From positions 1 to 37,780 of the forward strand of contig CAJCBL010000363.1 in the NCBI GenBank assembly GCA_903960515.1: 37,780 nt of DNA, given 5' to 3'. A program made the position numbers and the translations under genes. The notes under the pieces were generated by a model. That model had not been told where the DNA came from and did no database searches. It saw only the letters and a list, made by a program, of their open reading frames with translations. Source of the stretch: an uncultured Verrucomicrobiota bacterium (lineage in GTDB: Bacteria; Verrucomicrobiota; Verrucomicrobiia; Opitutales; Opitutaceae). Below, in pieces: positions 16,431 to 24,586 of this stretch (position 1 is its first letter; each line of letters starts with the position of its first letter).

Positions 16431-16488
16431 TGCCCGCGTCCAACCGTTTGCCTTCACGGTCGTGAGGGCAAACGGTCGGGCGCGGGCA
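16431..16488. repeat. 28-bp-arm inverted repeat with 2-base loop
   Basis: The arms 16431-16458 and 16461-16488 are complementary over 28 positions with one mismatch (16442/16477) and two G-T pairs (16453/16466 and 16439/16480). The loop is GT. Inner arm ACCGTTTGCC pairs with GGCAAACGGT. As DNA this could extrude a cruciform; as RNA it would be an exceptionally stable hairpin. No T-run follows. Confidence 0.8.
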
Positions 16489-16654
16489 ACAGGAGTATCT
16501 CAAACCTTGCGACAATCCCGCTCACATGCGTAGTGAGGAAACCCGGTCAAAACCGCTGAAAGCAGGTCCATCGCCATCTAGCTTCGCTTCCAGCCGCAGC
16601 CGTAGCCACAGCCGCACCCGCTCCCCGCCCCCCGGCCCCGCCGCACAACACAGA

Positions 16655-16684
16655 ACGGGCGCAGGTGTTGCCACCTGCGCCCGT
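16655..16684 (-). terminator. Terminator-like hairpin after the secreted FN3 protein gene
   Basis: ACGGGCGCAGGTG pairs perfectly with CACCTGCGCCCGT across a four-base loop, 20 bp past the stop codon of the minus-strand gene. On the minus strand it is followed by TTCTGTGTTG, a weak T-rich tract. Confidence 0.7.
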
Positions 16685-16704
16685 GCAATACCGCCGAGGT
16701 CCGT

Positions 16705-19428
16705 CTACTGCGCGGTCAACCGCAACCGATAGAAGGCGCGCGCTTGGCCAGCGGGGAGTTGCACCCGCCAGACAACATCCTCCATCCCTCCACCGGCGGC
16801 CACCACAACCTCAGTACGGTCGCCCACCGGCACTACAGCCCAGCCGACCAGATCAAGCGAGCGCTCCAGTACGTAGCCCACCCCGGTAGCGCCGGTGCTG
16901 CGGCGGAACGTCAGGTCGAGCGCTCCACCGGAGGCCGGCTCGCAGCACAGGGCACACTGCACTCCCTCGCCGGCGGCACTCGGATCCGAGCCGAGAGCCC
17001 GCTCGAAGAGATTTATCGTGCCGTCCCCGTCAGGATCGGCGTTCCTGCCCCAAACCGTGGCCTCAAGCGCCGGATCGGCCAACTGCGCATCGGTGAAACG
17101 CGAATGCACCCACTGCTCGTAGGTGCTCGGAGCAGGTTCGTCGGTGTAGGTGATCACCAACCGAGGGCCAGGGCTGTACTCGGAGGCCTTGAGCCCGATC
17201 TGCGTGGCAGAGGCGTTGACCAGCAGGAGGCCGTTGTTCGGCACCGTGCCGGCCACCCATTCCTGCACGAGAGCAGTCACATTGACGGCCGGATAGTAGA
17301 CATGGTCCCAATTCGCCGCGCCCTGCCCGTGCAGTATCCGCCCCACCAGCTCGGCTCGGTCACCGGCAACATTGGCCGCACCGGGCGTGGCCCAAGGCGT
17401 CCCCGTTGCCGCGAGGTTCCAAGTCGCCTGGGCCTCCGACCACGGCCGGGTCACCCGATAGAGATCCATGTACTGGTCGGCCTGATAGTTGGCCTGCGCC
17501 CATACATAGAACGCAACCTGCGCGCTCACGATGCGCCGACCCGCCATCGCAGCCGGAAGAGTGAAACGGATGAGGAAGCGGTCGGTGGTGCCGAGGTACG
17601 AGGTCGCGCCGTAGTTGGTGCTCGGTGCATTGGCGAAGAGGAAGGTGTCCTCAATGACCGCCGGGCCGGTGAGTGTAACCGTGTACTCCTGCGCGCTCGG
17701 ATCTGAGGTGCGCGGTGCGATCGCGCTTGAGAGGTCCGAGATGTTGCCTGCGGCATCGCGCGCGGCGACCCGGTACGAATAGGTCGTGGAGGCGCTGAGC
17801 CCGGAGTCGGTGTAGCTCGCCTCCGTAGGTGTGCCAACGGGTGTGGCACCTCCGTTGCGATACACAAGGTAGCCGGTGACTCCAACATTGTCCCCGCTCA
17901 CGTTCCACGAGAGCGCCACAGTCGCGGTGCTGACTGCACCCGAGGTAAGCCCGGTAGGCACGGACGGTTTCTCCAAATCGACGAACGGAGTGGGCACATT
18001 GATGGCGGTGCACTGGGCGGAGGCTATGCCCGCAGTGTCGACAGCGGCCACGCGATAGGCGTAGGTCGTGTCGGCGGCGAGCCCGGTGTCAGTGAAGCCG
18101 GTTCCGGCGGGCGAGCCCACGAGCGCGCCGTTGCGATACACTCGGTAACTGGCGACCGCGACGTTGTCGGTACTTGCCGTCCACGTCAGCGAGATGGAAG
18201 AGGACGAGGCGGCACTGCCGGCGAGAGCGGTCGGCACGGAGGGGGCGGTGGTGTCGGCCGGCGTGGTGACCGGGAGCGGCGACGAGGCGGCCGAGACGAG
18301 GCTAACACCGTTGACTGCGGCTACGGTGTAGCTGTACGTCGCGCCTGGGACAACGTTGGTGTCGGCATAGGTGAGCGTGGTCACCTGCCCGAGCAGAGTG
18401 GCACCACGATAAACACGGTATCCAGCGATTCCGGATTCGGCATCGGTGGCGGCATTCCATGCAAGATCGACCCGGCCGCTGGCCAGCGCAGTGGTGCGGA
18501 GACTGGCAGGCACCGAGGGCGCGGTGGTATCGGGATTGGGGCCGGCCCAACCGGCCAGACGCGCCCAAAGGTACCAGGCGGCGTAGGCTTTGCGGTTGGC
18601 GCTGAGCGGCAGGGAGTGCGCGGCGCCGCAGGCGTACCAGTCGACATTCACGGTATGTCTGGCCTGCCACTCGCTTGCCCAATTGTGGCCAACGCCGCCG
18701 CTGGTGTAGTTGCATCCGTCATCACAGTTGAGCGCCATGTAGTTGACGAGCCCGTCCGGGTCGTAGCTCTCGATGTCGGCGAAGTCGAAGAGCGTCTTGT
18801 TGTTCGTGCGGCAGTAGTCGCGAATCTGGTTGTTGCGCACGTTCACATTGCCCGCAGCCCCGCCGCCATTGAGGTGCCCGGTCATGTAGACAAAGCGCAC
18901 GCCGGGGAAATCAGTCTCCAACTGGGTCATCAGGCTCAGGTAGGACTGGATGTCGGCCTGCGAGCCGTCGACCTGCCCGCACCAGCTCCACATGATCACG
19001 TTCACCTCCGGGTGAGCGGCGAGGTAGGTGCGGGTGGCCGTAGCCCAGGCAGTGCGATTGGGCGCACCGAGGTCGTCGGCTATTCCCACCCCGCCGAAAT
19101 TGCCATAGTAGTCCCGGTAGTCCAGCGCTCCGGACGTGCCTCCATTGTTGAAAGTAAACAGATTATCCGGGAAGGCATCGCCCTGGTTCCGGTTCATGAA
19201 CGCCACCAACCCGCCCATACCATCGGTGACCTGGCTGCCGTGGGAGGTGTGGCCGTAGGCGATGCGCAGGGTCTGTTTAGCCTGCACTATGGCCGCAGCC
19301 GGAATCTGGGTGATGGTGGTCTTGGTATGGTCGATTATCAGGCCCTGGCCGAAGGCCGAGACCGCGAGCAAACACAGCGCCGCCGCACCGTGCAGCGACC
19401 GCCTGAAGATACTCAACGAATGATGCAT
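16705..19428 (-). CDS. Secreted multidomain protein: unknown N-terminal domain, 3 FN3, CBM96
   Basis: 907 residues with a signal peptide (about 1-28, ending SAFGQG). Residues 30-300 form a globular domain with spaced conserved-looking motifs: YGHTSHGSQ (H60, H63), MWSWCGQ, YMTGHLNGG (H185) and NWASEWQARH. I cannot name it; the layout suggests a hydrolase. Three fibronectin type III domains follow (about 301-394, 395-486, 487-582), each with a typical Y-R-V-Y-R strand. About 590-760 is a CBM96/DNRLRE-type beta-sandwich (EDTFLFANAPSTNYGAT, VTALVQEWVAG). The end has a calcium-loop-like DPDGDGTINLFE and a final ERSLDLVGW...FYRL module often seen at the ends of verrucomicrobial secreted proteins. 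Probably exported and polysaccharide- or surface-associated. No PEP-CTERM tail. Confidence 0.88.
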   Translation of the reverse strand: MHHSLSIFRRSLHGAAALCLLAVSAFGQGLIIDHTKTTITQIPAAAIVQAKQTLRIAYGHTSHGSQVTDGMGGLVAFMNRNQGDAFPDNLFTFNNGGTSGALDYRDYYGNFGGVGIADDLGAPNRTAWATATRTYLAAHPEVNVIMWSWCGQVDGSQADIQSYLSLMTQLETDFPGVRFVYMTGHLNGGGAAGNVNVRNNQIRDYCRTNNKTLFDFADIESYDPDGLVNYMALNCDDGCNYTSGGVGHNWASEWQARHTVNVDWYACGAAHSLPLSANRKAYAAWYLWARLAGWAGPNPDTTAPSVPASLRTTALASGRVDLAWNAATDAESGIAGYRVYRGATLLGQVTTLTYADTNVVPGATYSYTVAAVNGVSLVSAASSPLPVTTPADTTAPSVPTALAGSAASSSSISLTWTASTDNVAVASYRVYRNGALVGSPAGTGFTDTGLAADTTYAYRVAAVDTAGIASAQCTAINVPTPFVDLEKPSVPTGLTSGAVSTATVALSWNVSGDNVGVTGYLVYRNGGATPVGTPTEASYTDSGLSASTTYSYRVAARDAAGNISDLSSAIAPRTSDPSAQEYTVTLTGPAVIEDTFLFANAPSTNYGATSYLGTTDRFLIRFTLPAAMAGRRIVSAQVAFYVWAQANYQADQYMDLYRVTRPWSEAQATWNLAATGTPWATPGAANVAGDRAELVGRILHGQGAANWDHVYYPAVNVTALVQEWVAGTVPNNGLLLVNASATQIGLKASEYSPGPRLVITYTDEPAPSTYEQWVHSRFTDAQLADPALEATVWGRNADPDGDGTINLFERALGSDPSAAGEGVQCALCCEPASGGALDLTFRRSTGATGVGYVLERSLDLVGWAVVPVGDRTEVVVAAGGGMEDVVWRVQLPAGQARAFYRLRLTAQ

Positions 19429-19580
19429 AATACGTATTTAGGGGGTTTCCGTGGGGCCGGAGTCGCCGCCGTATCTGGCCATTGGGACCAGATTCGGCGG
19501 GATTGGATCGTGGTGTATCCTCCACTTCAACTCCGCGCAAACCGCGTTTGCATCGATCCCGCGTTATCACGGGGTTTTGA

Positions 19581-21533
19581 TCACATCGCTTTCGCGCCAC
19601 TGCGCAGCGCCCGCACTGCCACAAATGCGCTCGAGCCGAGCATCAGCAGCGCCGCTCCCACCGGATGCAGCAGCCCTGCCGCGGCGAAGGCCATGCCTAG
19701 GGCGTTGTAGGCCGCGGCGAAACGCAGATTGCCGGCCACTCCCCTGCGTATCTGACGGGCAGTACGTATCGCGGCGGGCAAAAACCGCAGATCATCTCCA
19801 AGGAACACCGCCGGTGCGCTGGCCTGCGCCAGCCCCGAGCCCCCGTGCATCGCTATCGCTCCGTCGGCCGCGCTCATCGCAGCGGAGTCATTGATGCCGT
19901 CGCCAACAAACACCACCACCCGGCCGCTGCGGCGAAGCTCCTCCACCCGGGCGGTCTTCTCCGCCGGCATCAACCCGGCAAACACCGGCACCCCGTGCAA
20001 CTCCGCCGCCGTCCACGAGGCATCGCCGGTAAGCACCTCGCCCGCCACTCCTAACACCCTCAACTCGGCCAGCGCCTCCGCCACTCCCGCCCGCCAGTCC
20101 TCACCGAACTCGATCCGGGCCGCACGCCGCCCGCCCACCTGAACGAGGATACAACCGTCTCCGATTTCCGAATCACTCCCCAGCCACCGCGCGGAGCCCA
20201 CCCGCACCTCCCGCCCGTCCACGCGCCCCTCCACGCCGCAGCCGGGCACGATCCGGCGTCCCTCGGCGGGACCACTCGCGCTGGGTGTTGCCGCCGCCAG
20301 AGCACGGGCCACCGGATGATCCAGCCCGCGCTCGACCGCCGCCACAGCCTCCCTCAGCCAGGCCGCCTCGCCGGCGAACTCCGGCTCGATCATCCAGCCC
20401 GTCACCACAATCCGGGCCTCGGTGAGCGTACCCGTCTTATCGAAGCACACATGGTCGGCCCGCGCCAAGATATCGAGTACGTCGCCGGTGCGCGCCACCA
20501 GCCCCAGCCCGGCCAGCCGCACCAACCCCTGCCATACCGCCAGCGGCGTTGCCAGCCCCAGCGCACAGGGGCAGGCCACCAACAGCACCGCCATGCTGTT
20601 GAACAACCCCGCCACCCATCCCGATCGCCAGCACCAGAAGGCGAAGGTGCCCGCGCTCACCAGCACCACCAACGGCAAGAACGCAGCCGAGAGCCGGTCC
20701 GCCTGGCGCTGCAGCCCCGAGGGGGCGAGCCGCGCCGCAGCCACCGTCTCCAACACAGCATCAAGCCGGCGCCGCCCCGCCGGGGCGCGCACCTCAATCT
20801 CCAGCTCGCCGTCGATCACGTGGGTGCCAGCCCATACCGCCGCCCCGGGCTCGCAGAGCCGCGGGCGCCATTCCCCGGTCATCGCCGTCTCCTGCACAAA
20901 ACTGCTACCCGAGCGCACCAGGCCGTCCACGCCTATGGCCCCGCCGGGGGCCGCACGCACGACATCGCCAACACTCAACTCCGCCACCGTGCACCTCGAG
21001 CCGTCGCGCCGTGTAGCCTGGTCGAAGCGCTCCCGGGTGTCGTCCACCGCCCTCAAGGCCTTCGCGCGAGACCGCGCCCCGAGAGTCTTTCCCGCCGAAT
21101 ACACCGCCAGCAGGATGGCCACCACCTCATAGTAGACCGCTCCGGAGTGGGTAAGCGTCGCCGTGAGCGAAGCGCCCAGAGCGCCCACCAAGGTGATCAG
21201 AAAGAGCATCTCGACAGAGACCCGGCGCGCACGCACCGCCCTCCACGCCTCCCCCACCATCGGAGGCAGCAGCAGCGCGCACACCGCCAACGCCGCAGCC
21301 AGCAACACCCCGTGCACCAGCCAATACGCCGCTCCCTCGGGCGGGGTAAGATTCACCGCAAGGCCGAACACCATGCTCTGGCCCGCCACCACCGCAGCCA
21401 CCCCGATGCGCCACCACGCCCCAACCACGGCTGCCCAGTCCAGCTCCACTCCCGGCGCCGCCAACGTAGCAGTAACCGCCGCAGCCGCACGGCTTTTGCC
21501 CACGGTGGGGGATGCAGGCCGCGCGTTGTTCAT
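19581..21533 (-). CDS. Copper-type (P1B) heavy-metal-transporting P-type ATPase
   Basis: 650 residues from the ATG at 21533. It has the full P-type ATPase set in order: actuator TGE (ETAMTGEWRP), membrane metal site CPC (VACPCALGLATP), phosphorylation site DKTGT, the P1B-specific HP (GLDHPVARAL) and GDGINDSAAM. The CPC motif points to Cu(I)/Ag(I) export. No N-terminal CxxC metal-binding domain is present; residues 1-45 are low complexity. About eight transmembrane segments. It is on the same strand as the exosortase gene, 103 bp downstream, so the two could be co-transcribed. No copper chaperone or CueR-like regulator is visible. The P1B class is certain; metal specificity is inferred. Confidence 0.93.
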   Translation of the reverse strand: MNNARPASPTVGKSRAAAAVTATLAAPGVELDWAAVVGAWWRIGVAAVVAGQSMVFGLAVNLTPPEGAAYWLVHGVLLAAALAVCALLLPPMVGEAWRAVRARRVSVEMLFLITLVGALGASLTATLTHSGAVYYEVVAILLAVYSAGKTLGARSRAKALRAVDDTRERFDQATRRDGSRCTVAELSVGDVVRAAPGGAIGVDGLVRSGSSFVQETAMTGEWRPRLCEPGAAVWAGTHVIDGELEIEVRAPAGRRRLDAVLETVAAARLAPSGLQRQADRLSAAFLPLVVLVSAGTFAFWCWRSGWVAGLFNSMAVLLVACPCALGLATPLAVWQGLVRLAGLGLVARTGDVLDILARADHVCFDKTGTLTEARIVVTGWMIEPEFAGEAAWLREAVAAVERGLDHPVARALAAATPSASGPAEGRRIVPGCGVEGRVDGREVRVGSARWLGSDSEIGDGCILVQVGGRRAARIEFGEDWRAGVAEALAELRVLGVAGEVLTGDASWTAAELHGVPVFAGLMPAEKTARVEELRRSGRVVVFVGDGINDSAAMSAADGAIAMHGGSGLAQASAPAVFLGDDLRFLPAAIRTARQIRRGVAGNLRFAAAYNALGMAFAAAGLLHPVGAALLMLGSSAFVAVRALRSGAKAM

Positions 21534-21636
21534 GGCGTCGATGGGCGGCAGAGTTCCGCCAAGTTGCCACCGCAGCAAGCCCGTCGTTTCCTCGACGGCC
21601 CTCCGGCTGGCCCAAGCGCTCCGCTGGGGTATCCGC

Positions 21637-22644
21637 TCAAGCCTCGTGCGACACCCCGGCCGGCGCGAGCCAGCGCAACCAGTTCTCGGGATTGAAAAGC
21701 GGCAGCAGGCACATCAGCCCCACGCAGGTCAGGCCAAGCACGGCGTAACCAGTGGCATCATGCACAGTGCCCTCGATCGAATCGCTGCCATTGCGGTACG
21801 CCCAGGCGGTGAGAAAGAGGCTGCGCATAAGATTGGTGGCAAAGGCGAGCGCCAGCGCCGCCGAAACCAGCGCGACGCGCTTCCAGAGCTTGTCGAGAAA
21901 CACCGCCGCCAGGAAGGACCCGGCGAACAGACACGCCGTCAGCGAGCGGATACCCGAGCAGGCGTCGGCCACGCCCACCTGGCCCACCGGCAGCACCAGC
22001 ACGTTGCCCTCCTGCACCAGCGGGTAGCCGATGAGGTTGAAAACAAACGACACCACGGTGACGACCTTGCGCAGCAAAAAGAGGCTGAGCTGGTTCTCCA
22101 CGGCGTCCACCAGCGGGGCCGACAGCATCCAGATCAAGGCGGGGAACAGAAATTGCGCAGCGGTCTGCAGCCGCGAATCCACCAACAGGGCACGCCAGCC
22201 GGCCGGCACCGGCCCCTCTCCCAGGCGGCCGTCGGGGAGGTTGAAGTAGACCAACCCGAGCAGCAGCCCGGCAAAGCCCGCCGCCAGCGCGAACGAGCCC
22301 GGTTGCGAGACTCCCGAGCCTGCTCGATACAGCGCCCCGAGCATGAAGAACAACATCCCCAGCGCCATGACCGCCCCGAACGCCACCGCCAGCGCCCGCC
22401 GCCACAGCGGCGAGATCGGCCGCTCCCCGACCCCGCGCAGCCCTGCGGCGATCAAGGGCCAGCGCTCGAAGATCACGTATGCAACAAACACGGGCACTAG
22501 CCAGCCGAAGGCGTAGTCGGGCTTCAGTTGCCACCAGTGCATCTGGTCGAATACGAGCACGGCCGCCAGCACGGCGGCCACGGCCATGGCGGCCAGGAAC
22601 TCGGGCGGGGCTACGGCCCGCAGTCGGCGCAAAATGGGGGGCAT
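21637..22644 (-). CDS. Exosortase family membrane protease/transpeptidase
   Basis: 335 residues, mostly membrane. The exosortase catalytic triad is visible: C229 in DACSGIRSLTACLF, R274 in NLMRSLFLT and H295 in VHDATGYAVLG. Exosortases process proteins with PEP-CTERM-type C-terminal tags during export to the surface. The early FGWLVPVFVAYVIF segment matches the family's N-terminal region. No EpsI partner, PEP-CTERM substrate or exopolysaccharide gene is within the window, so its substrates are unlinked. The gene is divergent from the HIT gene across a 280-bp gap that contains a short CTG repeat (22801-22815). Confidence 0.9.
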   Translation of the reverse strand: MPPILRRLRAVAPPEFLAAMAVAAVLAAVLVFDQMHWWQLKPDYAFGWLVPVFVAYVIFERWPLIAAGLRGVGERPISPLWRRALAVAFGAVMALGMLFFMLGALYRAGSGVSQPGSFALAAGFAGLLLGLVYFNLPDGRLGEGPVPAGWRALLVDSRLQTAAQFLFPALIWMLSAPLVDAVENQLSLFLLRKVVTVVSFVFNLIGYPLVQEGNVLVLPVGQVGVADACSGIRSLTACLFAGSFLAAVFLDKLWKRVALVSAALALAFATNLMRSLFLTAWAYRNGSDSIEGTVHDATGYAVLGLTCVGLMCLLPLFNPENWLRWLAPAGVSHEA

Positions 22645-22924
22645 GGCCGGCCAGCAGAATAGGCCGACCGCCGCCCGGCAAGGCCGAAGCGGAGGCCGAT
22701 GCCGCGCGCCGCCGGAATGTCACCAGAGCGTAGCGGGTAATGAATCGTGGGAAGCGAGTGTCGAACCATCCCGAAATCCCCTGGAAGCGGCGAGAGGCCG
22801 CTGCTGCTGCTGCTGCATTTTCAGCCCTCCGGCTTAACCCTCCCGCCGTCTCCCTGCTCCCAGCCCCACCCAAAGCCGGGTTTTGACATGGCGGCCCCGC
22901 CGCCCGTACCCTGCCCTCCCCGAA

Positions 22925-23428
22925 ATGCAGCACCTCCACGCATACTGGCGAATGGATTACATCGAAACGCCGAAGAATCCCGCCGGCCCCGATCCCTTCA
23001 CCGCCCTCCCAGCCATGGCCGACGATGCCGCCGCCCGCATCATCCACCGCGGCCAGCTCCACTACATCGTACTCAACCGCTTTCCGTACAACGCCGGCCA
23101 TCTGCTCGTAGTGCCATTCCGCGAGGTCTCCGATCTGCCCTCACTCACCCCGCCCGAGCGCGACGAACTGATGGCCTTGATCGTCTTCGCCCAGGAGGTG
23201 CTTCAGGCCGCCCTCAAGCCCGACGGCTTCAACATCGGCTTCAATCTCGGCGCCGCCGCCGGCGCTGGCATCCCCAAGCACCTGCACGCCCACATCGTCC
23301 CCCGCTGGACCGGCGACACCAACTTCATGCCCGTACTCGGCCAGACCCGCGTGCTCCCCCAGTCTCTGGACATCATGTACCAGCGCCTCCACTCCGTCGT
23401 CTCCGAGCTCCTCGCCCGCCGCGCCTGA
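22925..23428 (+). CDS. HIT-domain nucleotide-binding protein
   Basis: 167 residues from the ATG at 22925 (MQHLHAYWRMDYIE). The in-frame ATG at 22883 adds an unlikely Pro/Arg stretch. The histidine-triad motif HLHAHIVPRW supplies the catalytic histidine that attacks the alpha-phosphate of nucleotide substrates. RGQLHYIVLNRFPYNAGHLLVVP is the typical first half. The N-terminal YWRM-YIE segment resembles the AP4A-phosphorylase-like branch of HIT proteins. It is 17 bp upstream of phoH and probably the first gene of the phoH-ybeY operon. Confidence 0.93.
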   Translation: MQHLHAYWRMDYIETPKNPAGPDPFTALPAMADDAAARIIHRGQLHYIVLNRFPYNAGHLLVVPFREVSDLPSLTPPERDELMALIVFAQEVLQAALKPDGFNIGFNLGAAAGAGIPKHLHAHIVPRWTGDTNFMPVLGQTRVLPQSLDIMYQRLHSVVSELLARRA

Positions 23429-23445
23429 CCGGTCCCCGCCCGCCG

Positions 23446-24411
23446 ATGATCACCCAGACCCTGCACTTCCCCACCGCCCGCCATCTCAACCAACTCTACT
23501 GCGGCCGGCCGGAGAACCTCGCCTTGGTCGAGAAACTGCTCGGTGCCAGCGTCACCACCCGCGAGGAATGGCTCAAGATCGAGGGCGAGGCGGCTGCCGT
23601 GGCCCGCACCGAGTCGTTTTTCAAGTTCATCGACGAGGGCCGCATCCAAGGCCTCTCCCTACGCCAGCCCGAGTTCCTCCGCCTGCTCGAAGGCTTCGCC
23701 AACGGCGACGAGGCCACCCTGCGCAAGCTCTTCGCCGAGCCGCTGGTGATCGCCACCAACCGCCGCAGCATCGTCCCTAAGACCATCGGCCAGAAACTCT
23801 ACCTCCAGGCGATCCAGGCCAACCCCATCGTCTTCGGTATCGGACCTGCCGGCACAGGAAAAACCTACCTGGCGATGGCCTGCGCCATCTCGGCTCTGCT
23901 CAAAAACCAGGTCCAAAAGATCATCCTGGCGCGCCCCGCCGTCGAGGCCGGCGAGTCGCTGGGCTTCCTGCCCGGCGACCTGCGCGAGAAGATCCTGCCC
24001 TACCTGCGCCCCCTCTACGACGCCATGCACGACATGCTCGACCGCGAAGATGTAGCCAAACTCATGGAACGCGGCGCCATCGAGATCGCTCCCCTCGCCT
24101 ACATGCGCGGCCGCACCCTCTCCAACTGCTTCGCCATCCTCGACGAGGCCCAGAACACCACTCCCGAGCAGATGATGATGTTCCTCACCCGCCTGGGCGA
24201 CGAGTCGCGCATGGTCATCAATGGCGACATCACCCAGACCGACCTCCCCCGCTCCAAACAGTCCGGCCTTGCCCAGGCCCCGCGCGTGCTCGCCGGTATC
24301 CGCGGAATCGAGTTCCACCACTTCACCTCGGCCGACGTCGTGCGCCACCCCCTCGTGCAGCGCATCATCGAGGCCTACGAACGCCAGCAGGCCGGCGGGC
24401 CGGGCGCATGA
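23446..24411 (+). CDS. PhoH-family ATPase
   Basis: 321 residues. Walker A is GPAGTGKT (133-140) and Walker B ILDEAQN; LARPAVEAGESLGFLPGDL is the family hallmark, and INGDITQTDLP follows. The N-terminal 100 residues match the extra domain of PhoH proteins (the PhoL type in E. coli), which resemble the ATPase half of SF1 RNA helicases and work alongside YbeY in RNA metabolism. It lies in the conserved order phoH, 7TM-HD gene, ybeY. No Shine-Dalgarno (leader CCGCCCGCCG). Confidence 0.94.
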   Translation: MITQTLHFPTARHLNQLYCGRPENLALVEKLLGASVTTREEWLKIEGEAAAVARTESFFKFIDEGRIQGLSLRQPEFLRLLEGFANGDEATLRKLFAEPLVIATNRRSIVPKTIGQKLYLQAIQANPIVFGIGPAGTGKTYLAMACAISALLKNQVQKIILARPAVEAGESLGFLPGDLREKILPYLRPLYDAMHDMLDREDVAKLMERGAIEIAPLAYMRGRTLSNCFAILDEAQNTTPEQMMMFLTRLGDESRMVINGDITQTDLPRSKQSGLAQAPRVLAGIRGIEFHHFTSADVVRHPLVQRIIEAYERQQAGGPGA

Positions 24412-24586
24412 ACTCGGGTATCCACCCTGTGGCGGCCGTTGCGGTGCAGCCCCGCCACGCCCGCCCGCCCGCCTGCATCCCGCCCCCGCCCGCCGCACCA
24501 CTCTCTACTCTAGGCTTCCTGCGCCAGCCTCCGGCCACCCCCGCCGCCCCCCGGCACCAGCCCCACCTGCTTTCCCTCCGTCTCCC

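Larger units (their letters stand above)
16211..16704. other. Intergenic region with long inverted repeat and terminator hairpin
   Basis: 494 bp between the ridA start and the stop of the large secreted protein, both on the minus strand. It holds the long palindrome at 16431-16488 and the terminator hairpin at 16655-16684. The open frames here have skewed composition and no family resemblance, so I see no gene. Confidence 0.6.
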
